Shown in pieces: positions 8,932 to 16,968 of a stretch of DNA of 35,436 nucleotides. A program made the position numbers and the translations under genes. Within the stretch, counting starts at the first letter, position 1; the number at the start of each line of letters is the position of its first letter. Source of the DNA: CAYTLW01 sp964438735 (GTDB taxonomy: Bacteria; Myxococcota_A; UBA9042); assembly GCA_964438735.1 (NCBI GenBank), contig CAYTLW010000082.1, positions 1 through 35,436 of the forward strand, in the 5' to 3' direction. The notes beneath the pieces were generated by a model, which was not told where the DNA came from, ran no database searches, and saw nothing but the letters and a program-made list of their open reading frames with translations.

Positions 8932-10252
8932 GTACGGGCTGTTCGGCGGCCGATACCTGCGTGCCGGCCTGGACCAGGGGCTTGAGCGGATGGCCGCTGC
9001 GGCCGGGATCCATCACGAGGCCGAAGCGGCCTTCGTCCAGCTGCACGCCCGTGCCGATGGGCACCAGGTTGTTGGCGCGCATGGCCGCGTGCAGCCAGGG
9101 CATGTCGAAGCCCGGCCCAGGCTCCGCCATGGCCAGCGCGAAGAGATCCGCCAGGCTGCGGCCCTGCGCGCCGGGCTCGGCTCGCCACGCCGCCAGGCCA
9201 TAGAGCAGGCAGAGCAATCGCGCCACGCCCTTGCAGGCCGCCGGATCGCCGGCCTCGCCGATGCCGTGCACCAGCCCGCAGACCTTGAGGTGGTGGGGCG
9301 TCAGGCGCGGCGGATCGCCGCCTGCGCTCTCGGTGGACCAGGTTCGCAGCAGGCGTGGCTCTGCCTCGCTGGCGGCCTTGATGAAGTCGGCCGCGCCCGC
9401 GGGGCCAACTCCAACCACGCAGAGGTTCAGGAGCGCATGGGCCGCCGCCCGCCGCACAGGTACGGCGACGCCGAGACTGCGCAGCACCAGGAGGCACTGG
9501 CCGGCGGCCATGACCGCAGCCCGTGGCGGCGTGCACGGCTGGTCGTCGATCTCCAGCGCCCGCAACAGCCCTGCCGCGTTGGCGTTCAGGGCGAGCTCCA
9601 GCCGGCGGATCACATCGATGCCCGACGGCCAGGGCCAGAGCCCGGGACTGGCGGCGATCTGCTGGGTGGTCGCCTGGGCCTTGCGGACCTGGGCAGCGGC
9701 GTAGAGTTCGGAGTCCGGCTTGCGACCATCTCCGCCAGCGCGCGGGGCGGGCAGGGCGCCGCAGCGCAGGCCCGCGGCGGCCAGGGTTCTCAGGGCGATG
9801 GGGTCGCCATGGGTGGCGCGCTCAACAGCGTAGGCGAAGGAGAGCAGGTCGGACTCCGAGGGTTCTTCGCCGATCTCGATGGTGGACACGCCTGCCTTGG
9901 CCACGGCGGCGACCAGGATCTCGCTGCGCGCCATTGCCACCGCGTCGAGGTGCACCAGCTTGCGATCGCGGAAGATGGCCGGGCCCACAATGGTCAGCGT
10001 GTAGGGCGTGCCGGCGTCGGCGAGGGCAGCCGTGGATTGGGCCAGCAGCGCCTGGACCTGGGGCGAATCACCGCCCGACTGCAGGGCCGCTTCGGCGACG
10101 TCGGCCAGGGCGACCACGGCCGCCGGCGATCGATCTTCGACATCCTCGGTCGCTGGTGCCGTGTCCTCGGACGCGTCCTCTTCGTCGACGGGCGCCTCGG
10201 TCTCTTCTTCCCAGCCATCTTCGAACAGGCTGTCTTCCACCTGGCCCCCCAT
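8912..10252 (-). CDS. Degenerate HD-GYP-like protein
   Basis: This 446-aa protein has an acidic N-terminus (about 1-45), then a strand-rich module (about 80-160, YTLTIVGPAIFRDRKLVHLD through GVSTIEIGEEPSESDLLSFA). That module resembles the N-terminal region of many deltaproteobacterial HD-GYP proteins. A mostly helical region follows and ends in GVQLDEGRFGLVMDP and HPLKPLV, the small beta segment that normally closes HD-GYP phosphodiesterases. The HD and GYP metal-binding signatures are not recognisable (compare AAHALLNLCV and LTPHHLKVCGLVHG), so enzyme activity is doubtful and a sensing or scaffold role is more likely. AGGAAGG lies only 1-2 bases before the ATG, so a GTG four codons downstream could be the true start. 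It follows the HEAT-like gene by 14 bases. The family call is inference. Confidence 0.6.
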   Translation of the reverse strand: MGGQVEDSLFEDGWEEETEAPVDEEDASEDTAPATEDVEDRSPAAVVALADVAEAALQSGGDSPQVQALLAQSTAALADAGTPYTLTIVGPAIFRDRKLVHLDAVAMARSEILVAAVAKAGVSTIEIGEEPSESDLLSFAYAVERATHGDPIALRTLAAAGLRCGALPAPRAGGDGRKPDSELYAAAQVRKAQATTQQIAASPGLWPWPSGIDVIRRLELALNANAAGLLRALEIDDQPCTPPRAAVMAAGQCLLVLRSLGVAVPVRRAAAHALLNLCVVGVGPAGAADFIKAASEAEPRLLRTWSTESAGGDPPRLTPHHLKVCGLVHGIGEAGDPAACKGVARLLCLLYGLAAWRAEPGAQGRSLADLFALAMAEPGPGFDMPWLHAAMRANNLVPIGTGVQLDEGRFGLVMDPGRSGHPLKPLVQAGTQVSAAEQPVRPVAAG

Positions 10253-10266
10253 TCCTTCCTTGCCGA

Positions 10267-11901
10267 CTACCCCTGACCCTTGAGCCGCTTGCGCGCGGCC
10301 TTGAGTCGTTCCTTGATGGCCGGCGGTTCGACCAGCTCACCGACGTGAAAGCGCACCGCCTCGGCCAGCAGGTCGGGCTGTGCCTCCAGGGTTCGCAACA
10401 CCAGCAGCCGCATCTTGGTGTCCACCTCGCGATCGCGGAACAGCGGGACCAGGTATTGCGCGCCCATGCCCTTCCTCATCAGCGCGTGGCAGATCACCGG
10501 CACCACCTTGCCCGCCCAGCCCTTGCCCCGGGTCTCGTGCAACGCCTCGGCCAGGCTGCGCAGGGCGCTGGTGGAGCCCTGTTCGGCCAGCGCCTGGATC
10601 AGCGGCGCGTTCTCCTGTGGTGTTCGCTGGCTCAGCATCTCCTTGAGGTTGCCTTCCACCCGCGACAGCACCACCGGCGGCGCGTTGCGTAGGATCCACG
10701 CGGCCACGCCAGGCGACGACCAGCCGACCAGGTCGGCCCAGCAGGTCGCGTCGGCATCGGCGCCCTTGAGGACCAGAGCCACGCCGCGCGTCACCGCATC
10801 GGAGGCGCCAGCGAGGTTGGCGTGGCGCCACAGGTCGCGCGTGCCCACCGCCTGCACCGCGCGGGCGATGCCCTCGGCGGCGCCTTTGGCGGCGGCGCGT
10901 GAGAGCAAGCCGTTGGCGACTCCTTTGGTAAAGGGCACGTCCGGCCCGGCGAAGAGCGCGGCCAGCTGTTTGACCGAGTTACCATCCAGGGCCAGGGAGC
11001 GCCCGGTGGCCTCGCCCAGGGCGGTCAGATCGATGTTGGCCCGGCCGATGGCCAGCGGCGACTCGTCCGCACCCCCCATGGCGGCGATGGCCTCGGGGGC
11101 GCGCAGGTCTCCGCCATGGCCGAAGATGTCCAGGATCGTCCGGGCCACCCCCCCTGGCGTCAGGTTGGCCTGCAGCTCGGCATGCCCGTTGAGCAGCGCG
11201 GCGAGGCCCTCAGTCCAGAACACGCCGCCGTCGCATGCCTTGCGCAACGCGGCCAGCACCGGCGGCTGCAGGCGGGCCTGGCCCAGGCGCTTGACCCACG
11301 CGTCCATGCGCGCGGCGGCCGGCGCGATCTCGGCAGCTCCGGCACCGCGACTTCGCGCAAAGGCCAGCGTGCGCGTTTGCACGGCCTGGGCCCGCTGCGC
11401 GTCCAGTTCGTCCCGTGCGCCCTCGCGCTCGGCGACCATGTCGATGCGGCCGGCCCAATCGCCGCGGCTGTCGATCTCGAAGCCGCCGACGCCATCGCAC
11501 CACAGCAGGTCACGCAGCTCGCTCACCGCTGCCGGCGAGTCGGCCAGTCCGGCCAGGGTCGTAGCCAGCGAGGCCATCTCTGCAGGTGTACAGCCGGCCA
11601 ACGGGCGTATGGCTCGGAGCCCGGCGACGGACGCCGGTGGCAGCCAGGCGCCCTTGTGCTCGTCGGCCTCCATGACCACCTCGTCACCGATGCGCAGGCG
11701 GCGCCCGTCCAGCTTCAAGACCGAGCCCTCTTCCTTCCAGCGCTTCAACAACGCCACCGCGGCGGCCATCTGCTCGTCGTTTTCGCCGGACGCTGACAGG
11801 CCGACGAGCGCATCGAGCGCGGCGCCGATGCCGCCCGTTCCAGCGGGCGCGACCGCGACAGGCTCAGGCGCTTCGGTGGGCGTCGGATCCGCTGGGCTCA
11901 A
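10267..11901 (-). CDS. Helical HEAT-like repeat protein
   Basis: This 544-aa protein is rich in Ala, Leu and Arg and has amphipathic helical repeats in its C-terminal half (for example PLIQALAEQGSTSALRSLAE and KMRLLVLRTLEAQPDLLAEA), suggesting a HEAT-like solenoid. Its N-terminal portion (about 30-115) carries GSVLKLDGRRLRIGDEVV followed by a helix pair ending CTPAEMASLATTLAGL. The same layout occurs in the downstream HD-GYP-like protein, so both share a module. The start is a TTG at 11901, supported by GGGAGG five bases upstream; no competing ATG is nearby. No signal peptide or membrane helix is seen, so it is probably cytoplasmic. It is the first gene of a two-gene operon. Function is unknown; protein-protein interaction is the safest inference. 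Confidence 0.62.
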   Translation of the reverse strand: MSPADPTPTEAPEPVAVAPAGTGGIGAALDALVGLSASGENDEQMAAAVALLKRWKEEGSVLKLDGRRLRIGDEVVMEADEHKGAWLPPASVAGLRAIRPLAGCTPAEMASLATTLAGLADSPAAVSELRDLLWCDGVGGFEIDSRGDWAGRIDMVAEREGARDELDAQRAQAVQTRTLAFARSRGAGAAEIAPAAARMDAWVKRLGQARLQPPVLAALRKACDGGVFWTEGLAALLNGHAELQANLTPGGVARTILDIFGHGGDLRAPEAIAAMGGADESPLAIGRANIDLTALGEATGRSLALDGNSVKQLAALFAGPDVPFTKGVANGLLSRAAAKGAAEGIARAVQAVGTRDLWRHANLAGASDAVTRGVALVLKGADADATCWADLVGWSSPGVAAWILRNAPPVVLSRVEGNLKEMLSQRTPQENAPLIQALAEQGSTSALRSLAEALHETRGKGWAGKVVPVICHALMRKGMGAQYLVPLFRDREVDTKMRLLVLRTLEAQPDLLAEAVRFHVGELVEPPAIKERLKAARKRLKGQG

Positions 11902-12021
11902 GGGTGCCTCCCGTTCAGGTGAGGATAGGGCAGGGCTGCTGCTTGTGGAAGAGGTGGCCAGCGTCCGACCGCACGCACCCGACGTAGGGGGTCATCGACA
12001 ACCATCGGAGGGCCCGGCACC

Positions 12022-13845
12022 ATGGCGGCGGTCCTGTGGTGGCGCAGGGCCCACGGGGACTCCGTCATGGCCCGCAGCGTATCGTCCATGCCCAGCTTCC
12101 GTCGGCTCCTTCAAGTCGCCACGGTCGCGAGCCTGTTGCCCCTGTACGGCTGCCCCAACGAGGTCCCCGATCAGAGCGCTTTCGGCGACGGCGGCGTCGT
12201 TCCTTGGGATGGCGGGGCAGGCACCGATGGGCTGAACGACGGCGAGACAGGCGCGACCGGAGACGCCAGCGCGGCGGTCGACGTCTCGGCTGTACCGGAC
12301 GGGCAGGCCAAGCAGGACGCCGCCCGATCGGTCGACTCGGCTGCTGTGGATGCCGGCGGGCTCGACATTGCGGCCACCGACTCGGGCAGCCCCGACGCGG
12401 GCGCCGTCGACGCCGCGCCGCCCAAGTGCACCTCGGCCGTCGCCTGCAACGACAACAACCCCTGCACCCAGGACGACTGCGTGCCCGCCACCGGCTGCAA
12501 GCACACGCCCATCAGCGGCTTCTGTACCGGTAGCGGCTGCACCTTCAACGACACCTGCGTCGCCGGCAAATGCGTGCCCGGGAAGCCGCAATACTTCGCC
12601 AACACCTACACGAGTTATGGCCACATCGAGTCCATCGGCTCGATACATGTGCTCTATGGCGGCGCCTTGGCCACGGTGCTCACCACCGCCAACGCCGCCG
12701 GCACCGTGCGCCATGGCTGGTATCTACGGGCCGACGCCACCGGCAAGATCGCCAGCAGTAAATCCTTCGACAGCAACGCCAACAGCGGCCTGTACGACAT
12801 CGAGCCCGTCGCCACCGGCGGCGTGGTGTTGGGAGGTACCGTCTGGTCCACCAACGGCGTCTATAACGGCTGGCTGGTCCGCCTCGATGGCGCCGAACAG
12901 CTCACCTGGCAGCAGATCCTGGGCGGCGGCTATACCTCGGCCATCGTCGACGTCCTGCCGGCTGCCGACGGCGGTTTCGTCTTCGCCGGCCACATCTACT
13001 ACGGCGCCAACCTGCAGGGCTGGCTGGGCAAGGTCACCTCGACCGGTTCACCCGTCTGGGGGCAGGGGCACGGCGGCGCGGCCAGTGATCAGCTGGTCGC
13101 GGTCGCGCCCGATACCAGCGGCGGTTACATGGCGACCGGTCATTCCGTGGGCGGGCTCGGTGGCACGGACATCTGGGTCGTGCGCATCGACGCCGGCGGC
13201 AACAAGCTCTGGGACAAACACTTCGGCGGCGCCAAGGAGGACTCCGGCGTCTCCATCTCCGGCGCACCGGGCGGCGGGGCGCTCGTCTTTGGCAACAGCG
13301 CGTCCAGCGGCGCCGGCGGCTTCGACGCCTGGCTGGGCCACGTCGACGCCCAGGGCAAGCTCTCCTGGAGCAAGACTTATGGTCAGTCCGGCAACGACTG
13401 GTTCACCGGTGGCCGCTTCCTGAGCGACGGCAGCACCGTCTTCATCGGCACCACCCAGAGCATGGGCACCGCAGGGGCGAGCCCATGGCTGGCCCGCATC
13501 GGCCCCGGCGGACACCTGCTCTGGCAGACCGTGCTGGCCGGCAGCGCCATGGAGTTCGGCCGCGACCTGGCCATCGAGAACTCAGGCCGCATCTCGGTAT
13601 CCGGCTGGCGCAGCGATGGCAAGAGCCTGAACACGGCCATGCTCTGGCGCACCGACTTCTGGGGCCACGCAGACTGCAAGTCCGCCGCCGCTTGCCTGGG
13701 TAAGGGGCCGTCGGGGTGCAATGACACCGACCCGTGTACGGTGGACGCCTGCTCGACCCAGGGCTGTACCCACACCAAGTCGCCCGAAAAGGCCTGGTGC
13801 GGCACGGGCAAGTGGTGCATCGCTGGCGCGTGCAAGGCGTGGTGA
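12022..13845 (+). CDS. Lipoprotein with propeller-like repeats and Cys-rich segments
   Basis: This protein of up to 607 aa has a lipobox LYGC (Cys44 from this start). It continues with an Asp/Ala/Gly spacer to about 130, a short Cys-rich segment (CNDNNPCTQDDC), four to six propeller-type repeats (about 190-545) and a final Cys-rich segment (CNDTDPCTVDACSTQGCTHT). The repeats follow the pattern DGGFVFAGH, then W-x-(G/A)-(R/K)-(V/I)-D-x-G-x-x-x-W-x-x-x-x-G-G, like Delta-60 or PQQ-type blades. Start choice is uncertain: ATG 12022 has a good GGAGGG but gives an overlong leader, whereas ATGs at 12067 or 12088 give a normal 22-29 residue signal. It is probably anchored in the outer membrane. No catalytic motif is seen. 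Confidence 0.85.
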   Translation: MAAVLWWRRAHGDSVMARSVSSMPSFRRLLQVATVASLLPLYGCPNEVPDQSAFGDGGVVPWDGGAGTDGLNDGETGATGDASAAVDVSAVPDGQAKQDAARSVDSAAVDAGGLDIAATDSGSPDAGAVDAAPPKCTSAVACNDNNPCTQDDCVPATGCKHTPISGFCTGSGCTFNDTCVAGKCVPGKPQYFANTYTSYGHIESIGSIHVLYGGALATVLTTANAAGTVRHGWYLRADATGKIASSKSFDSNANSGLYDIEPVATGGVVLGGTVWSTNGVYNGWLVRLDGAEQLTWQQILGGGYTSAIVDVLPAADGGFVFAGHIYYGANLQGWLGKVTSTGSPVWGQGHGGAASDQLVAVAPDTSGGYMATGHSVGGLGGTDIWVVRIDAGGNKLWDKHFGGAKEDSGVSISGAPGGGALVFGNSASSGAGGFDAWLGHVDAQGKLSWSKTYGQSGNDWFTGGRFLSDGSTVFIGTTQSMGTAGASPWLARIGPGGHLLWQTVLAGSAMEFGRDLAIENSGRISVSGWRSDGKSLNTAMLWRTDFWGHADCKSAAACLGKGPSGCNDTDPCTVDACSTQGCTHTKSPEKAWCGTGKWCIAGACKAW

Positions 13846-13867
13846 ACGCCCCCCGGACCGTGACGAA

Positions 13868-14464
13868 TCAGGCCGCGCTGGCGTCCGCGGGCCCGGCGAC
13901 GAAGAGGCGCATGCCATCGCGCAGGGCAAACGCCCCGTGCAGGTACAACCCAGGCAGCCACAGCGGCACGCCGATGAGCTCGGTATTGCCGTAGGCCACC
14001 AGGCCGCCAGCGCCGAGCGCCGCTTCGGCCAAGGTGCCACCCAGGGCGAGAAGCACGGCGATGATGGTCATGAAGACGCGCTCCCGCGCCAGCGCCAGGC
14101 GGAGCAGGAATGTGCCCCCGAACAGCCAGGTCAGCACATCGGGGTTATCGTTGCCGAACCCACTGATCAGGTAGACGAAAGCGAAGAGCAACATCGAATC
14201 CAAGAGCTCGCCGGCCGACCCGGGCCCGGCGCAATATACGCGCTCGATGGAAGCGGGCAGCCAGCGCACCAGGCCCGCATAGAGCAGCGCCATGCCGGCA
14301 AACGCCACCGCGAAGCCCGGGAAGGTCCACCAGGGCTGGCCAAAGAGCCACGGCGTCGGGTAGCTGAGTGTGCCCGTGGTGACGTGGTTGAGATCGCAAA
14401 TCGTCGCCAGGGCGGCACCGAGCAGCGCGATGATGGCCACGGATGGGAGGGTGGGGCGCAGCAT
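13868..14464 (-). CDS. Six-helix membrane protein resembling INSIG
   Basis: This 198-aa hydrophobic protein has about six membrane segments (near residues 7-24, 46-66, 88-104, 109-125, 130-150 and 166-186). Several stretches line up by eye with animal INSIG and its bacterial homologues: GQPWWTFPGFAVAFAGMALL against the WWVPP...GLLYP segment, and VAYGNTELIGVPLWLPGLYL followed by HGAFALRDGMRL against [20 protein letters not shown] followed by a G-x-x-x-G-N-I-G-R-Q-L end. INSIG proteins bind sterols in animals, and a mycobacterial homologue of known structure binds a lipid, so a lipid-related role is plausible but unproven. The start ATG has GGGGGG six bases upstream. It converges on the preceding lipoprotein with a 22-base gap. 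The family assignment is from pattern recognition only. Confidence 0.6.
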   Translation of the reverse strand: MLRPTLPSVAIIALLGAALATICDLNHVTTGTLSYPTPWLFGQPWWTFPGFAVAFAGMALLYAGLVRWLPASIERVYCAGPGSAGELLDSMLLFAFVYLISGFGNDNPDVLTWLFGGTFLLRLALARERVFMTIIAVLLALGGTLAEAALGAGGLVAYGNTELIGVPLWLPGLYLHGAFALRDGMRLFVAGPADASAA

Positions 14465-14632
14465 CAGGAGCCCCCCGCGCTCGCCAGGTCGTCGGCCTTC
14501 ACAGCCCAGGTTCTCAGGCCCTGCAGCATGGTTGCCTCCACGGGCGTCGAATCGTCGCGCGACGCCGGAAAATGATGCGGCGCGAGGCTAGCATGTGGGT
14601 ACAACAGCGCGCACCCGCCGGCGAGAGCATCG

Positions 14633-15766
14633 ATGCCAGACGACAGGTCCAACGCCTTCGAGCGACTGACGCTCTATGTGGTCAGCGGTACGGGCAACTC
14701 CTGGCGAGCGGCCGCCTGGTTGGGTGAAGTGGCTCGCGAGCGCGGGCTGGCGGTGAGCCAGCGACCGGCCGACCGGGCGGCCTTCGACGCTGAGCTGCAG
14801 CCCGGCCCCGAACAACTGCTCGGTCTGGCCATGCCGACCCACGGCTTCACCGCGCCCTGGGCCATGATGAAGTTCGCCGTCCGCGTGCCGCGCGCAAAAG
14901 GCGCAAGCGCCATCTGCCTGACCACCAGGGCCAGCGTGAAGATCCTGGGTTGGGTCACTCCTGGCGTGTCCGGCACCGCGTGGCTGCTGATCGGGCTGAT
15001 CCTGGCGCTCAAGGGCTACCGCATCTTCGGCTTCACGGGCGTCGACATGCCCTCGAACTGGGTCCAGGTGCATCCCCGCCTGCCCGAGCGCATGGTCGAG
15101 GCGATCTCCGCCCGCACCCGACCCAGGGTGGAGCGCTTCGCCCACAGGGTCCTCGACGGGCGGCGCCACCTCGCGTCTTGGAGCAACATCTGGGACCTGG
15201 CCTGGGGTCTGCCTTTGATTCCGATCTCCCTGCTCTACCTGGTCTATGGGCGCATCGGCTTCGGCAAGGTCTTCTTCGCCAACGACGACTGCAACTCCTG
15301 CGGCCTCTGCGCGCGCAACTGCGCCGAAGGTGGGGTCATCATGTGGGGCGGCGAAAAGACCGGCAGGCCCCATTGGACCTGGCATTGCGAGAGCTGCAAT
15401 CGCTGCATGGCCTACTGTCCCCAGCAGGCCATCGACGTCAGCCACAGCTGGCTGGTGCTGATGTGCGCCGCGGCGTTCCTGCCCATGGGCGAATGGTTGG
15501 CTGCGTGGGGACTGACCCTGGTGCCCGCGGCGACCTTCCTGGCCCATCCCGTGACCCACATCGTGCTCCTGTTGGCCTGGTGGTGGGTGGCTATGATCGC
15601 CCTTGGTGTCGGACTGCACGGCATGGCCCGGGTGGGCTGGCTGAACACGGCGTTGCGATGGACGTCGTTGACGCGCCTGTTCGGCAACTATCACGAGCCG
15701 CAGACTCGTCAGAAAGACCTGTCGCCACCGCAACGGAAGAAGCGCAAACAGCGGCAGGATGCTTGA
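14633..15766 (+). CDS. EFR1-family flavodoxin/4Fe-4S ferredoxin fusion
   Basis: This 377-aa protein begins with a flavodoxin-like domain (residues about 12-165) whose phosphate loop SGTGNS is at 18-23. Two 4Fe-4S motifs of the CxxCxxCxxxC type follow, at Cys220/223/226/230 and Cys252/255/258/262 (the latter CESCNRCMAYCP). This is the EFR1-type layout, which would pass electrons between FMN and iron-sulfur clusters. Hydrophobic helices lie at about 113-130 (GTAWLLIGLILALKG), 183-203, and 285-335 after the clusters, so it is probably membrane associated. The redox partner is unknown. The 168-base gap to the divergent INSIG-like gene probably holds both promoters, though I see no convincing -35/-10 pair. 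Confidence 0.82.
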   Translation: MPDDRSNAFERLTLYVVSGTGNSWRAAAWLGEVARERGLAVSQRPADRAAFDAELQPGPEQLLGLAMPTHGFTAPWAMMKFAVRVPRAKGASAICLTTRASVKILGWVTPGVSGTAWLLIGLILALKGYRIFGFTGVDMPSNWVQVHPRLPERMVEAISARTRPRVERFAHRVLDGRRHLASWSNIWDLAWGLPLIPISLLYLVYGRIGFGKVFFANDDCNSCGLCARNCAEGGVIMWGGEKTGRPHWTWHCESCNRCMAYCPQQAIDVSHSWLVLMCAAAFLPMGEWLAAWGLTLVPAATFLAHPVTHIVLLLAWWWVAMIALGVGLHGMARVGWLNTALRWTSLTRLFGNYHEPQTRQKDLSPPQRKKRKQRQDA

Positions 15767-15787
15767 GCCAGTCAAGATTTGCACGCG

Positions 15788-16876
15788 CTACCTGGCCTGC
15801 CCGATACGTCTGCCTGCGCGCCGCAGGTCGTCTGCGGTCGCGACCGAACCCGGCGCTGCTTCCAGCACCAGGTCTGCGCCCAGGGCGCGCCGACCGGCAT
15901 CATCGAGTGCGTCGACGCCGCAAACCACGGCCAGCCGCGCGCCCACTTGTCTTGCGCGTTTGGCGACCTCGGCGACCACTTTGCCGTGCAACGTCTGCGA
16001 ATCGAGGCGTCCTTCGCCCGTGACCACCATCTGGCATCCGCCCAAGGCGGCATCGAAGCCGGTCAGGTCGCAGATGGCCGCAGCGCCGCTCACAAGCGAA
16101 CCGCCCAGAAGGGCCAGCGCGTAGCCCAGACCGCCCGCAGCGCCGGCGCCTGGTGCCCGTCGCAGCGCGCGGTCGGCGCCGCCTTCTTCTGCCAGCGCGG
16201 CCATCCTGCTCAGTCCCAGTTCCAACTCCGCCGACAGGGCCTCGTCGGCGCCCTTCTGGGCCATGTACAGGCGGGCGCCATCAGGCCCGAGCAGAGGTGA
16301 CGCCACGTCGCAGAGGACCTCGAGCTGTAGCCCACGCACGTGCTGCTGAGCCGGCGCCAGGTCCAGCGAGGCCAGCTCGAGCAGGCCGCGACCTCCCGCC
16401 GCGACAGGCTGTCCAGACCCGTTCGGTGCCACTGCGCCGAGCGCGATCAGCAGCCCCAGCCCGCCATCGACCGTGGCGCTGCCGCCCAGGCCCACCAGCA
16501 CCTTGCGGGCGCCAGCATGGCGTGCCGCGTCCAACACAGGGCCCAGGCCACGAGTCGTGGTGCGCAGCGGACTCCGCTGCTCTCCGTCGAGCCCGTGCAA
16601 ACCGCAGATGGCGGCGCTCTCGATGACCGCGGTGCCGTTGTCCAGCAGCGCGAATGCCGCTCCGGCGGCGTGCCCCAGGGCATCGCAAGTCGGCACCTCG
16701 ATTCGCCTGCCGTGGTGGTTGTTCAACACAACGTCCAGCGTGCCGTCGCCACCGTCGGCCAGGGGCAGGCAGCGGATCGCGGCGCTCGGTCGGACGTCGG
16801 CGAGACCGGCGGCGATGGCGCTGGCGACCGCCTCGGCGCCAAGTGTTCCCTTGAACTTGTCCGGCGCGATGAGCAC
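15788..16876 (-). CDS. glxK: Glycerate kinase
   Basis: The protein phosphorylates D-glycerate with ATP, feeding glyoxylate-derived carbon into lower glycolysis. The 362-aa sequence has the hallmarks of the GlxK/GarK family: opening VLIAPDKFKGTLGAEAVASA, then CLPLADGGDGT, KVLVGLGGSATVDGGLGLL, and near the C-terminus TGEGRLDSQTLHGKV and VCGVDAL. The GTG at 16876 is taken as start because GGAG lies six bases upstream and family members begin with this IAPD-x-FKG segment. An upstream ATG at 16915 would add 13 residues (MMLNAKDLAP...) encoded inside a palindrome, and the divergent gene would gain nearly the same peptide, so that extension is almost certainly not native. A 2-hydroxyacid dehydrogenase that would produce glycerate lies two genes away. 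Confidence 0.93.
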   Translation of the reverse strand: MLIAPDKFKGTLGAEAVASAIAAGLADVRPSAAIRCLPLADGGDGTLDVVLNNHHGRRIEVPTCDALGHAAGAAFALLDNGTAVIESAAICGLHGLDGEQRSPLRTTTRGLGPVLDAARHAGARKVLVGLGGSATVDGGLGLLIALGAVAPNGSGQPVAAGGRGLLELASLDLAPAQQHVRGLQLEVLCDVASPLLGPDGARLYMAQKGADEALSAELELGLSRMAALAEEGGADRALRRAPGAGAAGGLGYALALLGGSLVSGAAAICDLTGFDAALGGCQMVVTGEGRLDSQTLHGKVVAEVAKRARQVGARLAVVCGVDALDDAGRRALGADLVLEAAPGSVATADDLRRAGRRIGQAR

Positions 16877-16886
16877 GGGCGTCTCC

Positions 16887-16943
16887 GGGGCCAGGTCCTT
16901 AGCGTTTAGCATCATAAATGCTAAACGCTAAGGACCTGGCCCC
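16887..16943. repeat. Perfect 26-bp inverted repeat (REP/MITE-like palindrome)
   Basis: The left arm (16887-16912, beginning GGGGCCAGGTCCTTAGC) and right arm (16918-16943, ending GACCTGGCCCC) are exact reverse complements over 26 bp, separated by the five bases CATAA. The element fills most of the 92-base gap between two divergent genes and creates spurious ATG codons reading MLNAKDLAP in both directions. It lies at two 5' ends, so an ordinary terminator is unlikely. A mobile palindrome of the REP/RAYT type is the favoured reading, but no second copy or transposase is visible here. Confidence 0.85.
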
Positions 16944-16968
16944 CCAGACGCGGGCAAAGAGGACACCC

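Noticed and set aside
13843..13845. TGA of the propeller lipoprotein as another Sec codon
   Set aside because: A second TGA follows after five codons and no conserved domain continues.
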